From positions 21,003,955 to 21,067,954 of the forward strand of contig JAVGWX010000011.1 in assembly GCA_036924085.1 (NCBI GenBank): a stretch of DNA of 64,000 bases, in the 5' to 3' direction. The stretch is from Ariolimax columbianus. Taxonomy: Eukaryota > Mollusca > Gastropoda > Stylommatophora > Arionidae. The notes under the pieces are model-generated. The model saw only the letters and a program-made list of their open reading frames with translations. It was not told the origin of the DNA and did not search any database. Position numbers and translations under genes: made by a program. This document shows positions 23,247 through 38,200 of this stretch, piece after piece. Positions within the stretch are counted from its first letter, which is position 1, and every line of letters begins with the position of its first letter.

Positions 23247-26200
23247 CTAAGAAAAAAAAAACCATAGTCTGGTTTTTAACATCAGAAAAACTAACAATAC
23301 AAATAAATTATTTTAAAAATGTAAAAAAAGATTGTAAAAATGTGGAGTCCACGTGGCCTAGGTGTGAAACGTCCGTTTCACAATGCCAACATACTCATTC
23401 TTCTTCATTCGTTCTCAATCTGCCACTACCAAACCCTGAAAGGGCTAAAGCAGCAGAATATAGTCCAGAGAATGGAATGCGTTGTGTCGTAGTTTACAGC
23501 TTGGCTGCTATATTTGCACCTTTCGGTCCAACACATCCAACTTCAGCAAGTGTTTTTTTAGTACTGGGTTAGCATTCCCTCTTCGATCCCTTCTCCTTAG
23601 CCAGTCTGCCCTACTGCAGCCTGTTATCCAGGATCACCGCGTGGAGGTCTAGAAGGGTCTTGGCAGCTATGGTTCGCTGGCCCTGATGCTAGCAGTCAGC
23701 TATGGGTCGCTGACCACTGCAGCTTATGCGTGCGCTGCTCAGCATCTTGATCCCCAACACACTCATTCGAATCACGCTCGTGTAAAGTTCAGCAAACATA
23801 GGTTTTTTTGCTCCTCCACGTATGGCAACCTACAGTACTGCACACTTGCTTATAACACCCAAATAGGTGTTGGTTGTAAGAAGTGACATTCTGCAAAAGA
23901 CATGCTTCTTACTTTTTTTTGTCAAAAAGTGGAATATGGAATATTTGGAATGCTGGTATTCAAACAGGTAGGTGTATACATCCAGGAGTAGGAAGCTGAA
24001 TTTCTACCTGGCCCATCAAGTGGATAGGTGAATGGTCTCTATATTTAGAGGTTAGCTGTGAATATAGATTAAACAGCCGTGAACCAGAAACAGTGGCCTG
24101 CATGGAGGCCAAAAGAAAGCAGCCCCTCCGTCATGCAGACACACAGGCCAATCATTTGTTTGTCCACTCACCAAATTTTAAGTAAACAAAAAAATATACG
24201 CCAAAAAATGGCTACTACACCCCATAGGATAGAAGAGAAGCCAAAGATATCCATAAAAAGCTCTTTTTTGAAATTTTACTTTCTATGGCCATATTAGGTC
24301 TGAGGGAAGGTATTGGGCAGGAATTCTTTTACTTTTTAAATTGTTTTTATTAGTTGCCCAGACAGTGTCTAACAGGCTGCTGTTTTCAGTATTCAATTAT
24401 CAATGATTTTATTACGCACAAAGTTTGTACATGCGACCTCCTAGTTTACAATCCATCTCCAACAGGACTAGGAACTCGATCTCACCTCCCCTTAAACCAC
24501 TTGAAATTTGTGTGTTTTCGAACATCCACTGTTTCTCGGTCGGCTTCATGCATTTCTTGCGAGATAAGAGCCTTACATCTCTGCTTTAGTGGCTTGCATA
24601 GTGGTACCCGGTTGCAAAGAATAGGACCACTGTAACCTTCCAAGCAAGTCTTTAAAAGTGACTAAAAAAGGTTATGCATGTGACTAGCAACATCATTGTA
24701 CAGCACAGATCCATCAGCACATATGACAGCATGAAAATACTGGACATTGTCACTTATTAGTTGTTTAACCTCCAGGTATGCTTTCCCACTGCACCAGTCT
24801 TTGCATTCTCTCCCCAGAGTGATAATCACCTAGTGGTAGTCTGTCATTTTATCCCCAGTGTGAGATAAATACACTATTTATTCCTAAATTGTGTTACCAA
24901 TGTCAATCTTGGTTTTTACTAGCAGCCTATAAGAGCAAGATCTGGAGCTGTGAGATGGTGCCGTGTGAGAGGTGCAGCAGGAAAGAAAATCGGATCCGCA
25001 ACACCACGCTGAGACAGGTAGTGGGAACAAACCCAGTTAGTGCCTACATTGACTATCAACAAATCAAGTGGTTGGGTCATTTAGTCAGAATGTTTCATGA
25101 CCAGCCTGCACCAAGAGCATATCATATGCAGGTCTCCAGTCCACGAACAAGAGGCAGACCTCGATGTTGGTGGATCGAGGGTGTTTCTGTCGCTCTCAGG
25201 AGTTACAACTAATGACAGCACTTGCCTCCCACTTGGTGATTACAAGAAGTCTACGCATCCCACCTCACTGTGGCACTGTATGGTAAGAGCAGTAGGACAA
25301 AAGAAGAAGAAGAAAGCGGTTAGAGCATACTATATGCAGGTCTCCGGTCCACAAACAAGATGCAAACCTCGACGTCGGTGGATCGAGGGTGTTTCCGACG
25401 CTCTCAGGTAGTTCCAACTAATGACAGCACTAGCCTCCCACTTGGTGGTAACAAGAAATCTACGCATCCCACCTCTCTGTGACACTGTATGGTAAGAGCA
25501 GTAGAACAAAAGAAGAAGTGAATCCATTCTTCCCTTTTGTTTACAAAGAAGCGAATGCAGATAAAAAATATGCAAATCTAAGTTCTGTAATTTCATTATT
25601 ATATCTCAAATGGGATCAAGATGCTGAGCAGCGCATGAGCTGCAGTGGTCAGCGAACCATAGCTGACTGCTAGCATCAGGGCCAGCGAACCAGAGCTGCC
25701 AAGACCCTTCTACACCTCTATGCGGTGATCCTGGATAACAGGTTGCAACAGAGCAGACTGGCTAAAGAGAAGTGATCGAAGAGGGAATGCTAACCTGGTA
25801 CTCAAAAAATGCTTGCTGAAGTCGGATGTATTGGACCAAAAGGTGCAAATATCACAGTCAAGCTGTAAACTACGACACAACACATTCCATTCTCTGGACT
25901 ACAATCTGCTACTTAAGCCCTTTCAGGGTTTGGTAGCAGAAGATTGAGAACGAACGAAGCGAAGCGTGATATTTTAAATTAACTGTCCTGATCATCTCCA
26001 ATGTCCCCACTTATCAATCCAGTAAATTGTGGAATAGATTTATTGAAGACCATCCTAATTTATTTGACACATTACAACAAAAGTCTGATCCACCTGCGAA
26101 AGAACAGTTCTAGCTTAATCATAATCCAAATTACAATAGAAGTCTGATCCTCCTGGGAAAGAACAGTTCTAACTTAATAATAATCCAAATTACAACAGAA

Positions 26201-29200
26201 GTATGATCCTCCTGGGAAAGAACAGTTCTAACTTAATGATAATCCAAATTACAACAGAAGTCTGATCCTCCTGGCAAAGAACAGTTCTAGCTTAATCCTA
26301 ATCCAAATTACAACAGAAGTCTGATCCTCCTGGCAAAGAACAGTTCTAGCTTAATCATAATCCAAATTACAACAGAAGTCTGATCCTCCTGGGAAAGAAC
26401 AGTTCTAACGTAATCATAATCCAAATTACAACAGAAGTCTGATCCTCCTGGGAAAGAACAGTTCTAGTTTAATTATAATCCAAATTCCCACGTGTTGTCA
26501 TTCAAATAATCACTTGTCCATTTCAGAATAATCACTAAATAAATCAAATTTATCGACTTCCATATTCTTAAGAATACTTTCAATGGCTTGTTTTGTGGTT
26601 AACCTTTTTTAACCGCCATTTCTCAAATTTTCAAAACTACTTTACATCACAAAAATAAACCAAGAAAATTCATAAGTTTGTGGATGCTGCCATATTTGTT
26701 ATATCTAGAAATGTATGTACTGTGTAGAGGTCACAATATTATGGTCAAAATCCAAGCAGTAGAGACCAAAATATGCCTTAGAATAATGATCCACCCATCA
26801 CACTGAATCATGGATGGATCTGGGAATGGAGTATTTACACATACACCGAAGGGGTACTGAGACGCTAGTCCGGTCAGGCACAACATACTGACCAGGACAT
26901 CGCTTCAGTGTCAGACACAATATACTGACCAAGACCACTATCTCTTTTCCATGTAGCTTTCCCTGGAAACAGGCTGTTTTCAATGCAGTCTGGCCGATGA
27001 GATGTAGATTAACCTGATCCCTATAGTAATGAGCTTCATGCATATGAAGCCAAACAAAGTCAACCAACTGGATGACCGGGGCCCACCTTCATCAGCACGC
27101 TTGGAATGAGGAAAGCTACTACAACCAACCACTCAACACCTTTTTCAGGGCACACAAAAGAGTAAACTTACACATTGTGTACATTAAACAACAACAAAAT
27201 ATACACTGGTATATAAGTGTCATGGGCTCAACGAGTTAAAAGAACATTGTGACATGTTGTAGTTTACAGCTAGCATGTGATATCTGCATTTTTCAGACCA
27301 TTTGGTCTCAGCATGGCATTTTTGTAAGCGAGTTTACTTCTGTTCAACCCCTTTTCTCATAGACAGGCTGCATGGGTGCAACCTGTGTCAGGACCGCCAC
27401 TTGGAGGCGGAATAAAGTCTTTGTCCGCTGTGATTCCCTGACTCTACAGCAAGCAGTTAACTATGAGTAGCTGGCTGCTGTCAGTTCATTCACTTTTGCA
27501 TCTTTGACCCTTGCAGTGCTATGACAGGGTTTATCTTGATGTTTGGGGTTGTATAGCCTGGCTTCTATATGGCAGCAAAACGTGGACAACTTATGCCAAA
27601 CAAGAGCATAGGCTCAACATCTTTTACCTACGGCACTTGAGATCCATCTTTGGCGTCTTATGGAGAGACATGGTGATAAATACCAAGGTGCATTCTCGTA
27701 CCAGTCTTCCAAGTATGTACACCCACCTTCGCCAACAAAGACTGCGATGGCTTGGTCATGTTCCTCTTATGGAAGACGATTGCATCCCAAAAGATATCCT
27801 CTATGGTCAGCTGGCATGTGGTAAAATAAAAACAGTTGGTCCACCACAGCTGCGGTTCAAAGAAGCATTAAAGCGGGACATGAATCTGGATATGGATCTG
27901 ACATCTTGGGAAGACACAGCTGCAGATCAATCCAAATGGAGATGCAACCTGAAGAGCCACCTCAGACTGGGTGAAAATAAGCTCATGTAGCACAGGAAAG
28001 TGAAGAGACAATGCCGACAAAAAAAAAACACCAAAATCTCAGTAGAGTTGCTACTCCACAGTCGCATCAACCTATAGTCAGACATGACTGAAAAGGGGCT
28101 ACTAACTAGTCTGTAAATGATAATTATGATGCAGAGATACAAGCGATGAAATTGGCGACAGAGAAATTGCTGAACACCAACCTTGGCTCGTATCCTGTGG
28201 TATTTCTAACAGATACAAAATCAGTACTGCAAGCACTATTATCTGGGAAGCTGTCAGATCTACAAGTTTTATTGCCAACATTGAGCAATCAGTGCAAAAT
28301 CACAATGCAATGGATACTGTCTCACTGCGGAATACCAGGAAATGAGAGAGATGACACACTGGCGAGGGAAGGTGCTGCAGACGAACAACAGGATGTACCA
28401 GTTACATACCATCAAAAGAAAAAAATGATTAAATCAATGAAAGAGCTTCCAACACAAATACAAGATGACTATCACAATGCAAATAGGCAAGAGCAGATTG
28501 TCATACTGCGCCTCAGAACAGGAAACAACCGACTTTGCAGCCACATGTATATAAAGTTTAGGATTGGCAGCTCAAGTATGTGTACATGTGGACAGGCACC
28601 CTAGACTGTGGAGCATATACTTCAGGACTGTCCACAGTAAGAGATACTGACGCGCACATACTGGCCAAGAGAAACAACACTGGAAGGGAAACTATATGGA
28701 CCTATGTATGAGCTGCAAAAGATAGTGAGGTTCATACAAGAGACAACTTTGTAGATGTAGACATACTCCAAGCAAACGAAAGAAGAAGTCAGGAAAGGTT
28801 CAGCACGAACTGAACTAATTATCTTATCCTGAACAAAGGAAGAAATTACCTTGTTTTCCTCATGATCTCCCATCAAAATACCTTGAAATACTTTGGACAA
28901 ATCTCGCAAGTTAAATGTGTAGTGTGATTTGGCAGGGGTTGGCAACATCTTCTTCTGGACTAAGTTGTACATACTGATGCTTGACAACACCAACTGATCA
29001 CAATATGAAACAATGGTCGAGCAATTACCTGCAATAACAATAACAAATATATGACCTCTAATTTGATCCTATTTCTTTTAAATCATATGTGGAACTTGAG
29101 ACCCTTCATTATCAACATAAATGCAGATGGTTCGTTTCAAGGTACAGGCCATTGACACCCCTCCTATAGCAATTTCAAGTCTAAAGTTGCACTTACTGCC

Positions 29201-32200
29201 TATCTCCAGTTACTTACTTACTTTTCGTGTCCAAGCACCATGTCATATAGCTTTCATCCAGTGTTCAGTGACTTGAATTGCCCTATCATTCCAACATATT
29301 CGTATCGGCAGCATGTATTTTTAGTACAGAGTAAGCCTTTCCTCTTCGATCCCTTCTCCTTAGCCAGTCTGCTCTATTGCAGCCTGTTATCCAGGATCAC
29401 AGCGTGGAAGTCATGAAGGGTCTTGACAGCTCTGGTTTGCTGGCCCTGACGCTTGCAGTCAGCTATGGTTCACTGACCACTGCAGCTCATGTGCTGCTCA
29501 GCATCTTGATCCCAAAAGAATAAACAAGTGTAGTAGTTCCTCTTGTCTCTCTAATGTTCTATACCAGTGCTCTTCAACATATTTATACCTGGCGCCCACT
29601 CTTATAACTTTCATGACTGTCAATTGTCCTTATCGCCCACTAAAATCTAAATTGAAGAAAACCCAGTGATCATCCACTTACTTACTTTCTGTGTAAAAGC
29701 ACCACGTCACATAGCGTTCATCCAGTGTTCAGTGACTAGCATTGCCCTGTAATTCACCTTCAGCATGTCACTCTCGTCACATGTATCCAGAAGGTTGGGA
29801 CAAATCAAATGATCTGTATCTTGTACCGCACCGCAGTCACACGTATCTTATCCAAAAGATCTCATTTCTTCATGTTCTTCCCACATCGTGATACACCAGC
29901 TCAAAGTCTATTTATTGTCTTCCAAAGTGAGTAGGGTAAGTGATGTCCAGGGGTAGGTTCTTCCTGAAGCTCAATCCCAGAGTCCTGAATCATTTTGTGT
30001 CATAATTCAGTGCGATGACTTTCAGGGCTTGACTGCATAGCCTTTGTTGATTTAAGGAAAATAAGCCTGGATTTGAGTCTTGTGATCTGCACCTGCTGTC
30101 CAAACATTGGGTGTCTAGGATCGTTTTCCTGTTTCAAATTTCTTCTCTTGAGCTGACATCCAAGGATTGAAGTTCATTTTCAGTCTCTTATCGAGATGTT
30201 TCTTAGTCTACCTTTCTTCCTCTTTCCTTGTGGATTCCATGTTAGGGCCTGTCTGGCCACATTTTACTCCCTTAGTTGAATTCAGGTTCCCATTTCTAGC
30301 ATTTGACGGTGATATGAGTTGATCCCTGTACCTTTGCCATAAAAAGAGTAGGCCTGTAATTAAACTATCTACATGTCCTGGAATCCTATCTCAGAGAATT
30401 CCTGGTTGCAGAAGTTAAGTTGAACGACCTATTCCAGACTATTCCTATACACACCTCACTTCTTTTCACTCCCTACACACATATACTCTAAAATGAGACT
30501 ATTTACTTTGGTTGAGAAAAATATAACGTTAAAACATCAATGCAAAACAGTCTGAGACTGTGCATCAGACTTCGGCATGCATTGTTATGTAAGGGTCTAC
30601 TCCCTCCTGCATTTACCAAGGGTTTGCTACCCTGGGGTAACGGCCAGTGCTGAGATGGGTGGCAAACCCAGCACCTTCAGATTGTGAGCTGTGTCACTTA
30701 ACCACTAAGCCCCGCTGTCCCCATCCTAATGCTATGATTTTCAACCTTTTGTGCTCTACCCCCCCCCCCCCCACCCCCCTCTCACCTTTGTTCAGAATAT
30801 CATTCCCCCCTTCCCAAGATAGACCAACTAAAAGAGTGTATTCAAAATTTGTCTCTCATAGCATATTGATGTTTCCCTGAGTGACGTTGCATGGTGTTTC
30901 TCGTGAGATAAATATTTCTTAGTTTATATTGTAACAGAATTTCCTGGAGTACTTTCTGGTCTTCAAATAATAATTTAATTTTGCAAATGAAAATAATGCT
31001 GCATGTTCTAGAATCTATTGGAACCTTTACCCCACTTCCGTCACTGCAAAACGACTGCCGTCATAAAAATTGCGTGAACTGGCGACGTTAGTGATGCAAT
31101 TTTTGTTCTAATCATTTATATTCGAACCATCTACACAGAAATAGTCTGAACATACTGCTCATTAGAAAGTTTGACTTCCACCTTGTTGGATTTACAAATA
31201 ATGGAGATTTTGACATTTGTGTTAGACTTTTGAAAATGATATCTTATGTTTTTCACTTGGATTTGAAGATTCACCTATTATTGAGAAATGGGAAAGTTCA
31301 GTTTTTGCAACGGATTTTTCGGAGGTAGATTGTTTATGTAGATAAAATAATTATGTTTATAGTGGAAACTGACAGATATGGCCATTTGTAAACAATGATA
31401 ATCCGTTTTTGGCAGATTTTTTTCTTTTCCCCAAGCAAGGGATGTCTAAATGTTTGTGATGTTTTTCATTTTCACCTCATCTTCTTGTATCTCAGAAACT
31501 AACACACACACAACAATAATAATAACACCAACAAGTTCTTTATTCATATCTGTCTCTACGCACAAACAAATCATATTTATACAACAACAAACAAAAGAGA
31601 TCCAGGCTCTCAAAGTCAAACAACCTAGAAAAACGTGAAATGTGAAATATAATTCAGTGGTAGTGGAAATTGCATCATTTTTGTTATTGAGTGTCGTAAA
31701 AGTTAATCTATGACATTCAATAAATTTGATTAAATGTCACAGAATAAATGAAAAACAAACTACAATTTTACAGATTGCGCATAATCTACAGGACATCGCA
31801 CTTTGCTGAATAACAGTCCCAATTACATCCCCCTTATTGTTTAGCTACACACAACTCCCGAACACAAACTGCTTCAAAGATACTTCATTGCCTTGTTGAT
31901 GGATCTTCACAGGTTGTTTCAGCAAGGTATCACTCTCTGTGTGATTAGCAGACTATTGGTTTCACAATTTCATCCAAATGTTGTCTTGACAGCAGTGTTA
32001 ATGAATGATGCTTCTCTCTTAGCCTATTAATTCTGACTTCCATAAAACATTTCTTGGATCTATTTCCTGACTATGGTTTCAGATCAGATCTAGGACTCCT
32101 GCTTTCTAATCTTATCTAGGACTCAGCTTACAGATCTGTTCTACGTGGCTTCGTCTATCAATCCAATGGTTTAGTTTATGTTTTTGTCTAAAGTCTATGA

Positions 32201-35200
32201 GTTTCGCGTTTCGTTTACTCTGTTTCTGTCCAATGTGGCTTCATCTATCTATTCAATGTGTCTTCCAGTCTGTCCTTTATCTGACACTAAACTTTCCTCT
32301 TGACCTAAGACACTCTAACCTAATGCACGTCTCAAAAACAATGAACTTTTGAAGGAATTGCCTACGTGTTAGCCTGTGAGTCTCCACCCCTAACTTTTTA
32401 CAGTGTCATATGATGAATCTCTTCAACCGATTCTCTGATGATTGGCACGCCCAGACCACATGTGCTTGCTCTTTACAGATACACATCTGTTAATCTTTAG
32501 ACTTACATGAGTTCCTCCTTACAATGACTGTCCAGTGTTTTTAACCTCATCTCAAACTCTGCCTGTCCACTTCTTGCCCCTATATGTGAGGTTTTATTTC
32601 TACCAATTTACGCCCTCAACCTCCACCACCACCCCACACACACACTTTTGGCATCCATTTCACCACTCACCACCTGGACGGGCTGACTAAATGTGTGAAC
32701 CATGTTTCTGCCCAATGTGCTTTATTTGAATTCACAAAGAGGTGTGGGATGATGAGGCTAACGTCTGGTCAGACAAAACACACTGATCAGAGAATGTTTG
32801 CCAGTGTCACGAGAAATATACTGGCCAAGACCCTTACCTTACTTCATCGTTGGTCGTCCTGGAAACGGGCTAACAAGGTGAGGTTAGACATGATCTCCGT
32901 AGAAGTGAGCAGCACGCAGATGAAGTCAAGCATAGCATAACCACCTGGAGGACCCCAGTCCACCTTCATCAGCCCGCTCGAGATGTGAGGAAAGCTACTG
33001 CAACCCGTCACTTAACGCCCCTTTTCAGGGCGCACATAAGAGTAACCTACTCATTGTGAGCATTCAAAACAACAACAAAAACAAAGAGGCGTATTACTCT
33101 CTAGAAAGGCTGGATGACTGAAAGAAGCCGCTTATGTGTACCTGAACTGAGGGCTACCACCTGACAGAGCAATATTACGTACTCCAGCATCGGAGACAAA
33201 CTAAATCTCTGGCTGGTGGTTCTAATTCGTAATAAATAAAAGTCCCCCTGAAGTTCTAAAATTTGGAGGCAAAGAAAACCTTGGGACCTCCGCGAATCTG
33301 TCACACTAGTTCAATATAACAGTAATTTAACAAGAATAAAAATATAATCCAATTTTGATTCAATATAACCCAAAACAAAAAAATCATCTTACTGATCCAA
33401 AACAGCAAGATCGTTCTGAAGATCTTGAACAAGCTGGAATCCTCCATGGCAGTAAATGCAAGAAAGCTAAAGTGTCGCAGCAGTCTCGCAGTCACTGGGT
33501 TTCTACCACCGCCTGGGGGACCCATTGCACTAAGGAAGTTCACGTCGGTCAAGGTGCGGAAGTCACCTAATTAAAAGACACAAATTACGAGAGAGTCATT
33601 AAGTGAAAAGCAATTTGACTTGGCTTTGTTCGTTCTCAATCTCCCGCTACAAAACCCTAAAAGAGCTTAAGTAGCAGAATGTAGTCCAGAGAACGGAATG
33701 CATTGTGTCGTAGTTTACAGCTTGACTGCGATATTTGCACCTTTCGGTCCAACACATCCGACTTTAGCAAGCATTTTTTTAGTACCGGGTTAGCATTTCC
33801 TCTTCGATCCCTTCTCCTTAGCCAGTCTGCCCTGCTACAGCCTGTTATCCAGGATCACCGCATGGAGGTGTAGAAGGGTCTTGGCAGCTCTGGTTCGCTG
33901 GCCCTGACGCTACCAGTCAGCAATGGGTCGCTGACCGCTGCAGCTCATGCGCTGCTCAGCATCTTGATCCCGAAAAGCAATTTGATTATAGAGTGCATGG
34001 AAGAGTATGTGCAACAGAAAATCTTATTTCTGGACACAAAATGGCTCTTTAGCCTTACTCCATGTAAGGATTGTGACGATCGAGCAGTAAGCGCAATATA
34101 GCAAACTCCATGGTCGCCTCACTGTCGTCTTGCACTGTGGAAGAACAATGAGGGGTTACTAGTTTTTTGGTCAGAGGGTGTAAAACCTTCTTAAATCTAG
34201 AAGAATGAAAGTTTAGTATGGAGACAATTGTTTGAGTTAGAGGAGAGTGTATGAATGGGTAGAAGGATTTCAAAATGCAAGACCAAAACCTCATTGATGA
34301 ACTGTGGCGTGGGAGACCAGCAAGTGTGCCAACTGATACAGTGCTACTGCAGACCAACAGGCTAGTCCGTGGCAACAGGCGAGAAACTGTTTCAACATGA
34401 GTCATGGCGCTGTGCACAAAATTGTCTATGATGACCTCGGTTATAGGAAAGTGTGTAGCAGATGTGTCCCAAGGCAGTTGGCAATAAGGTAATGGAGGCG
34501 TGCAAAATTGGTTAAAGGTCACACCGAAAGATCTTTTTCCACAAGCTAGTGGACAGGTGGACAAAGTGTGTTGGCAGGCAAAGGGACTATGTCGAAAAAT
34601 AAAATACAACACAATGTCTGGTTCACACTCTTGTAAAAATGTTAGTAATAAAAATGTTGTTACTTAACTACTGTCCATTGCATTTGACAAAAAGTGCAAA
34701 TGACTTCACCAAATTTTTTATTTTTTTTGCGTTCGCCTTATTTTTCTAATCCCCAAAGTGGTGTGCATTGCACTGCGTTTTTATTTTGCGCCTGTCGGCC
34801 CAGCGCATCCGACTTCTGCATGCATTATATGTAAGGGTCTGCTTCCTCCTGCATTTTCTAAGGGTTTGCTTCCCCGGGGTAACGGCCGGTGCTGAGATGG
34901 GGATCGAACCCAGCACCTTCTGGTTGTGAGCCGTGTCACTTAACCACTAGGCCACGCCATCCCCTACTTCACCAAATTACTGACTTCACTTAGTTGCTCC
35001 TCTTCTACCAGCCTTCTTCGGCGATCATCCCTTAAAAATAATTTTGTTATTTTGTTTTATAGTTTACTAACAGCAAAGCTGTGACTTTTGATCTGATACA
35101 GACTACAGTACAGCATTTTGGGGCCGGATTTACTGTCCCTCATACGAGGCATGATCAAATGAAACCGGACTCAGTGGCTTTGTTACAAACATTTGAAAGT

Positions 35201-38200
35201 TACATCATTTGGTGTGAGAGAATTGAATATAGCAATTATTTTGAAGGAAACATGCCAGGGTTAGTTAGAAAAAGTCGCCATAGGCATTCAGAAACGCATC
35301 CCACTGCTTGGGTAGACAGCGGATATCGTCTGAAAAAAATGATTTTGGTTGCTCTTTGAACCACTTGATCACTGAGGTCATGACGTCTGCATCAAAGTTG
35401 AATCTTTGTCCCTTCAGAAATTTTTGAAAGGATCAGAACAAATGGAAGTCACAAGGGGACACATTGGGGCTATAGGGTCAATGTGGCAGTACTTCCCACT
35501 TTTTCTGTGCTAACGCTTTCTGAACAATATCCGTGACATGTGGACGCGCATTGTTGTGCAACGGAATCACACCACGCGAAAGCATGCCGGGTCATTTATT
35601 CTTGATTGCTGTATGCAGCTTGTCTAGTGTGTCATTGTAGCGGATGGCTTTGAAGTTCACACCAGGCTCTTTAAAGTCTATAAACAAAAGTCCCTCGTGG
35701 TCAGAAAACGCTGTCAACATAACCTTACCAGCGGAAATGTGTGACTTGAATTTTTTTGGTTTAAGTGAACCGGGATGTTTCCATTGCATGCTAGCAGATT
35801 TACCGCTTGATTCAAAGTGGTGGCACCACGATTCATCACCTGCCACTATGCGCAAAAGAAACGAAATCACCCATCTCTTCGTATCACAGCAAGTGGTTCA
35901 TACTCCATCACATGCGTTCTTCCTTATGGTGGTTGGTCAGCAACCAAAGTACCCATTGTGAACACACCTTCCGATAGTTCAGTTTCTTGCTTACTACCAT
36001 TTAAACTGTCCCTAGCGGTACAGCGAATTTCTCTGCTAACAAACGTAAGCTCCAGCGACGATCCACCCGAATTGCTGCATCAATTTTGGCGATGGCATCT
36101 TCAAACGCAATAATATGCGCCTGTCCTAGTCTCGGAAGATCTTTCGTTAACTCACGTCCTTCTTTAAACATCGCTGTCCAGTTCTTCACTGTTGTCTTCA
36201 ACACACTTTTGTCACCATATGCTGCCTGCATTCTGTGATGAATGTCAACTGGTCGACATCCTTCCTTCAGGTGTTAGAAACCGAATCCTTGATCAACTCT
36301 GGACAAATTCTGTATCACAACCGCCATGTTTTCAACGGTCTGCTGAGGAAACTATAAATCGGAGGATAATGAAATTTTGCAAACTTGACGGTTGGTATCT
36401 GCTATTTACACCAGAAGTGACATCATCGTACGTATGTTCATTTGGTGCAGTTAGGTTCGGTGTCATTTTAACACACCTCGTAGATACCTATTCTCTTAGC
36501 CAGACTGCATGGTTGCAACCTGTTTCCTGGGCCGCGACTAGGAGGTGGAATAGGGTCTTGGTCAGCTATAGTTAGACATGGTGAACTGCAAAATAGCAAG
36601 AGAGTAAGTGGTGGTCAGCAGAAACAGTACAAGGACACGCTTAAGATATCACTGATCCAGTGCGGTATTAACCACAATGACTGGGAAAGAATCGCCATCA
36701 ATCACACAGACTGGCACAGCACTATTGCGGAGGGTGTTCAGAGACATGAGGTATCAAGAATAAATGAGGCTATTAAGAGATAATTGCTCCGCAAGTCACC
36801 TCACAACCCTTCCCATATGGAATCCATATTGATCTCTGCTCAGCAGAGGTCCAACAATAGGCCTTATTCTTTGTTAAAGTATTTTCGCATACATTTTTCC
36901 TGTATGACTTACTAGTGATAGGAGCAGAGGTAGCACAGTGGTTAGTGCACTAGCTTTCTAGCCGAGCAATAAGGGTTTGGTCCCCAGTTGGTGCTGGATT
37001 TTTCCAATCGCAAAAGGGCTCATCAGGTCGACCTAGCCAAAAAAAATGGGTACCAGAATAATCTGGGAAAGTGAAGGCGGTCGGCATGATGTTGACCATG
37101 TTATCCCTAGTGTGCTGTTGGACAAGAAAAATATGAGTCTAACATCATATTCCCAATCTGTCACACTGACATGCCTAATGGGATCTTTTTTACTGGTTAT
37201 AGTTTCTGTATACATCGCAGCTTCCTTACCTGTCTTTTTTCTTTCAAATTTGTACTAATGTAGGTTGTTGCCAATCATATGGTACTATTCTTTATTTCTA
37301 TACTTAAACGCATTGTCTCTAGCCGCAAGATTGGTTTACTTCAGGTATAATGACGTCCATACTTGGTGACTTATTTTTAGGGTTGTTCCTTATAGCTCCT
37401 TTATCTGTGAATATATGACCACTCAGTTACCTCGAGGTAAGGTGTCTGCCTCGGGTGCTGGAGATCGCGTGTTTGAATCACGGTGGTGACCGGGATTTTT
37501 TTCCACATAGATCTTCTGGTAAAAATTCCCCTGATCTCTGGGTAGTGAGATCGGACTCACGTGCTCAGTGTCGAGCATGTTAAAAATCCCTTAGCAGTTA
37601 GAAATTGAAAAGAGTAGATTTATCAGCCGCTACCCGGACAAAATTCAAATTAAAAATCTACCCAAGTTATTTGTACCTCTCCCCAGATGGTTAAGAGCAG
37701 CTATAAATGGCGTCTAACTGGCTGCGGGTCTACTTAGCTCTAAGTGTTTGAGTCTATTAAGATGGACTCGTACATCGGTAAAACCACCCTCCAAGAAACT
37801 GGTTGTATACAGACTCTGTAGAGTTTTCTAAACCAGAATAAAGACATTAAGTTTGAGTATACGCTTGAACTCTATAGTTTTATTAGAAATATAAGTGATT
37901 CCAACCTGGATATGGATTGGCCTTTATGTTTTGCTGACTTTCATTACTTCTGTTATTGTTTCATTTTTGTGTATGCATATATTACGCGAGGTTTTAAAAC
38001 AACATTTAAAAAAAATTAAATCAGAAGAAAAATGAACTTTACCTATAGCTTTGCGATCATACCACCCAGAAAAATCCATATACTGCCTTATTAATTCAAT
38101 TGGAGGCTGAGCTCCATACGTTTCAAGAATTGGCATATTAAGATCATCAATGAAAAATACAGAATATTTGCCAACCGGAGGACCAAAGATGCCTTTCCTC

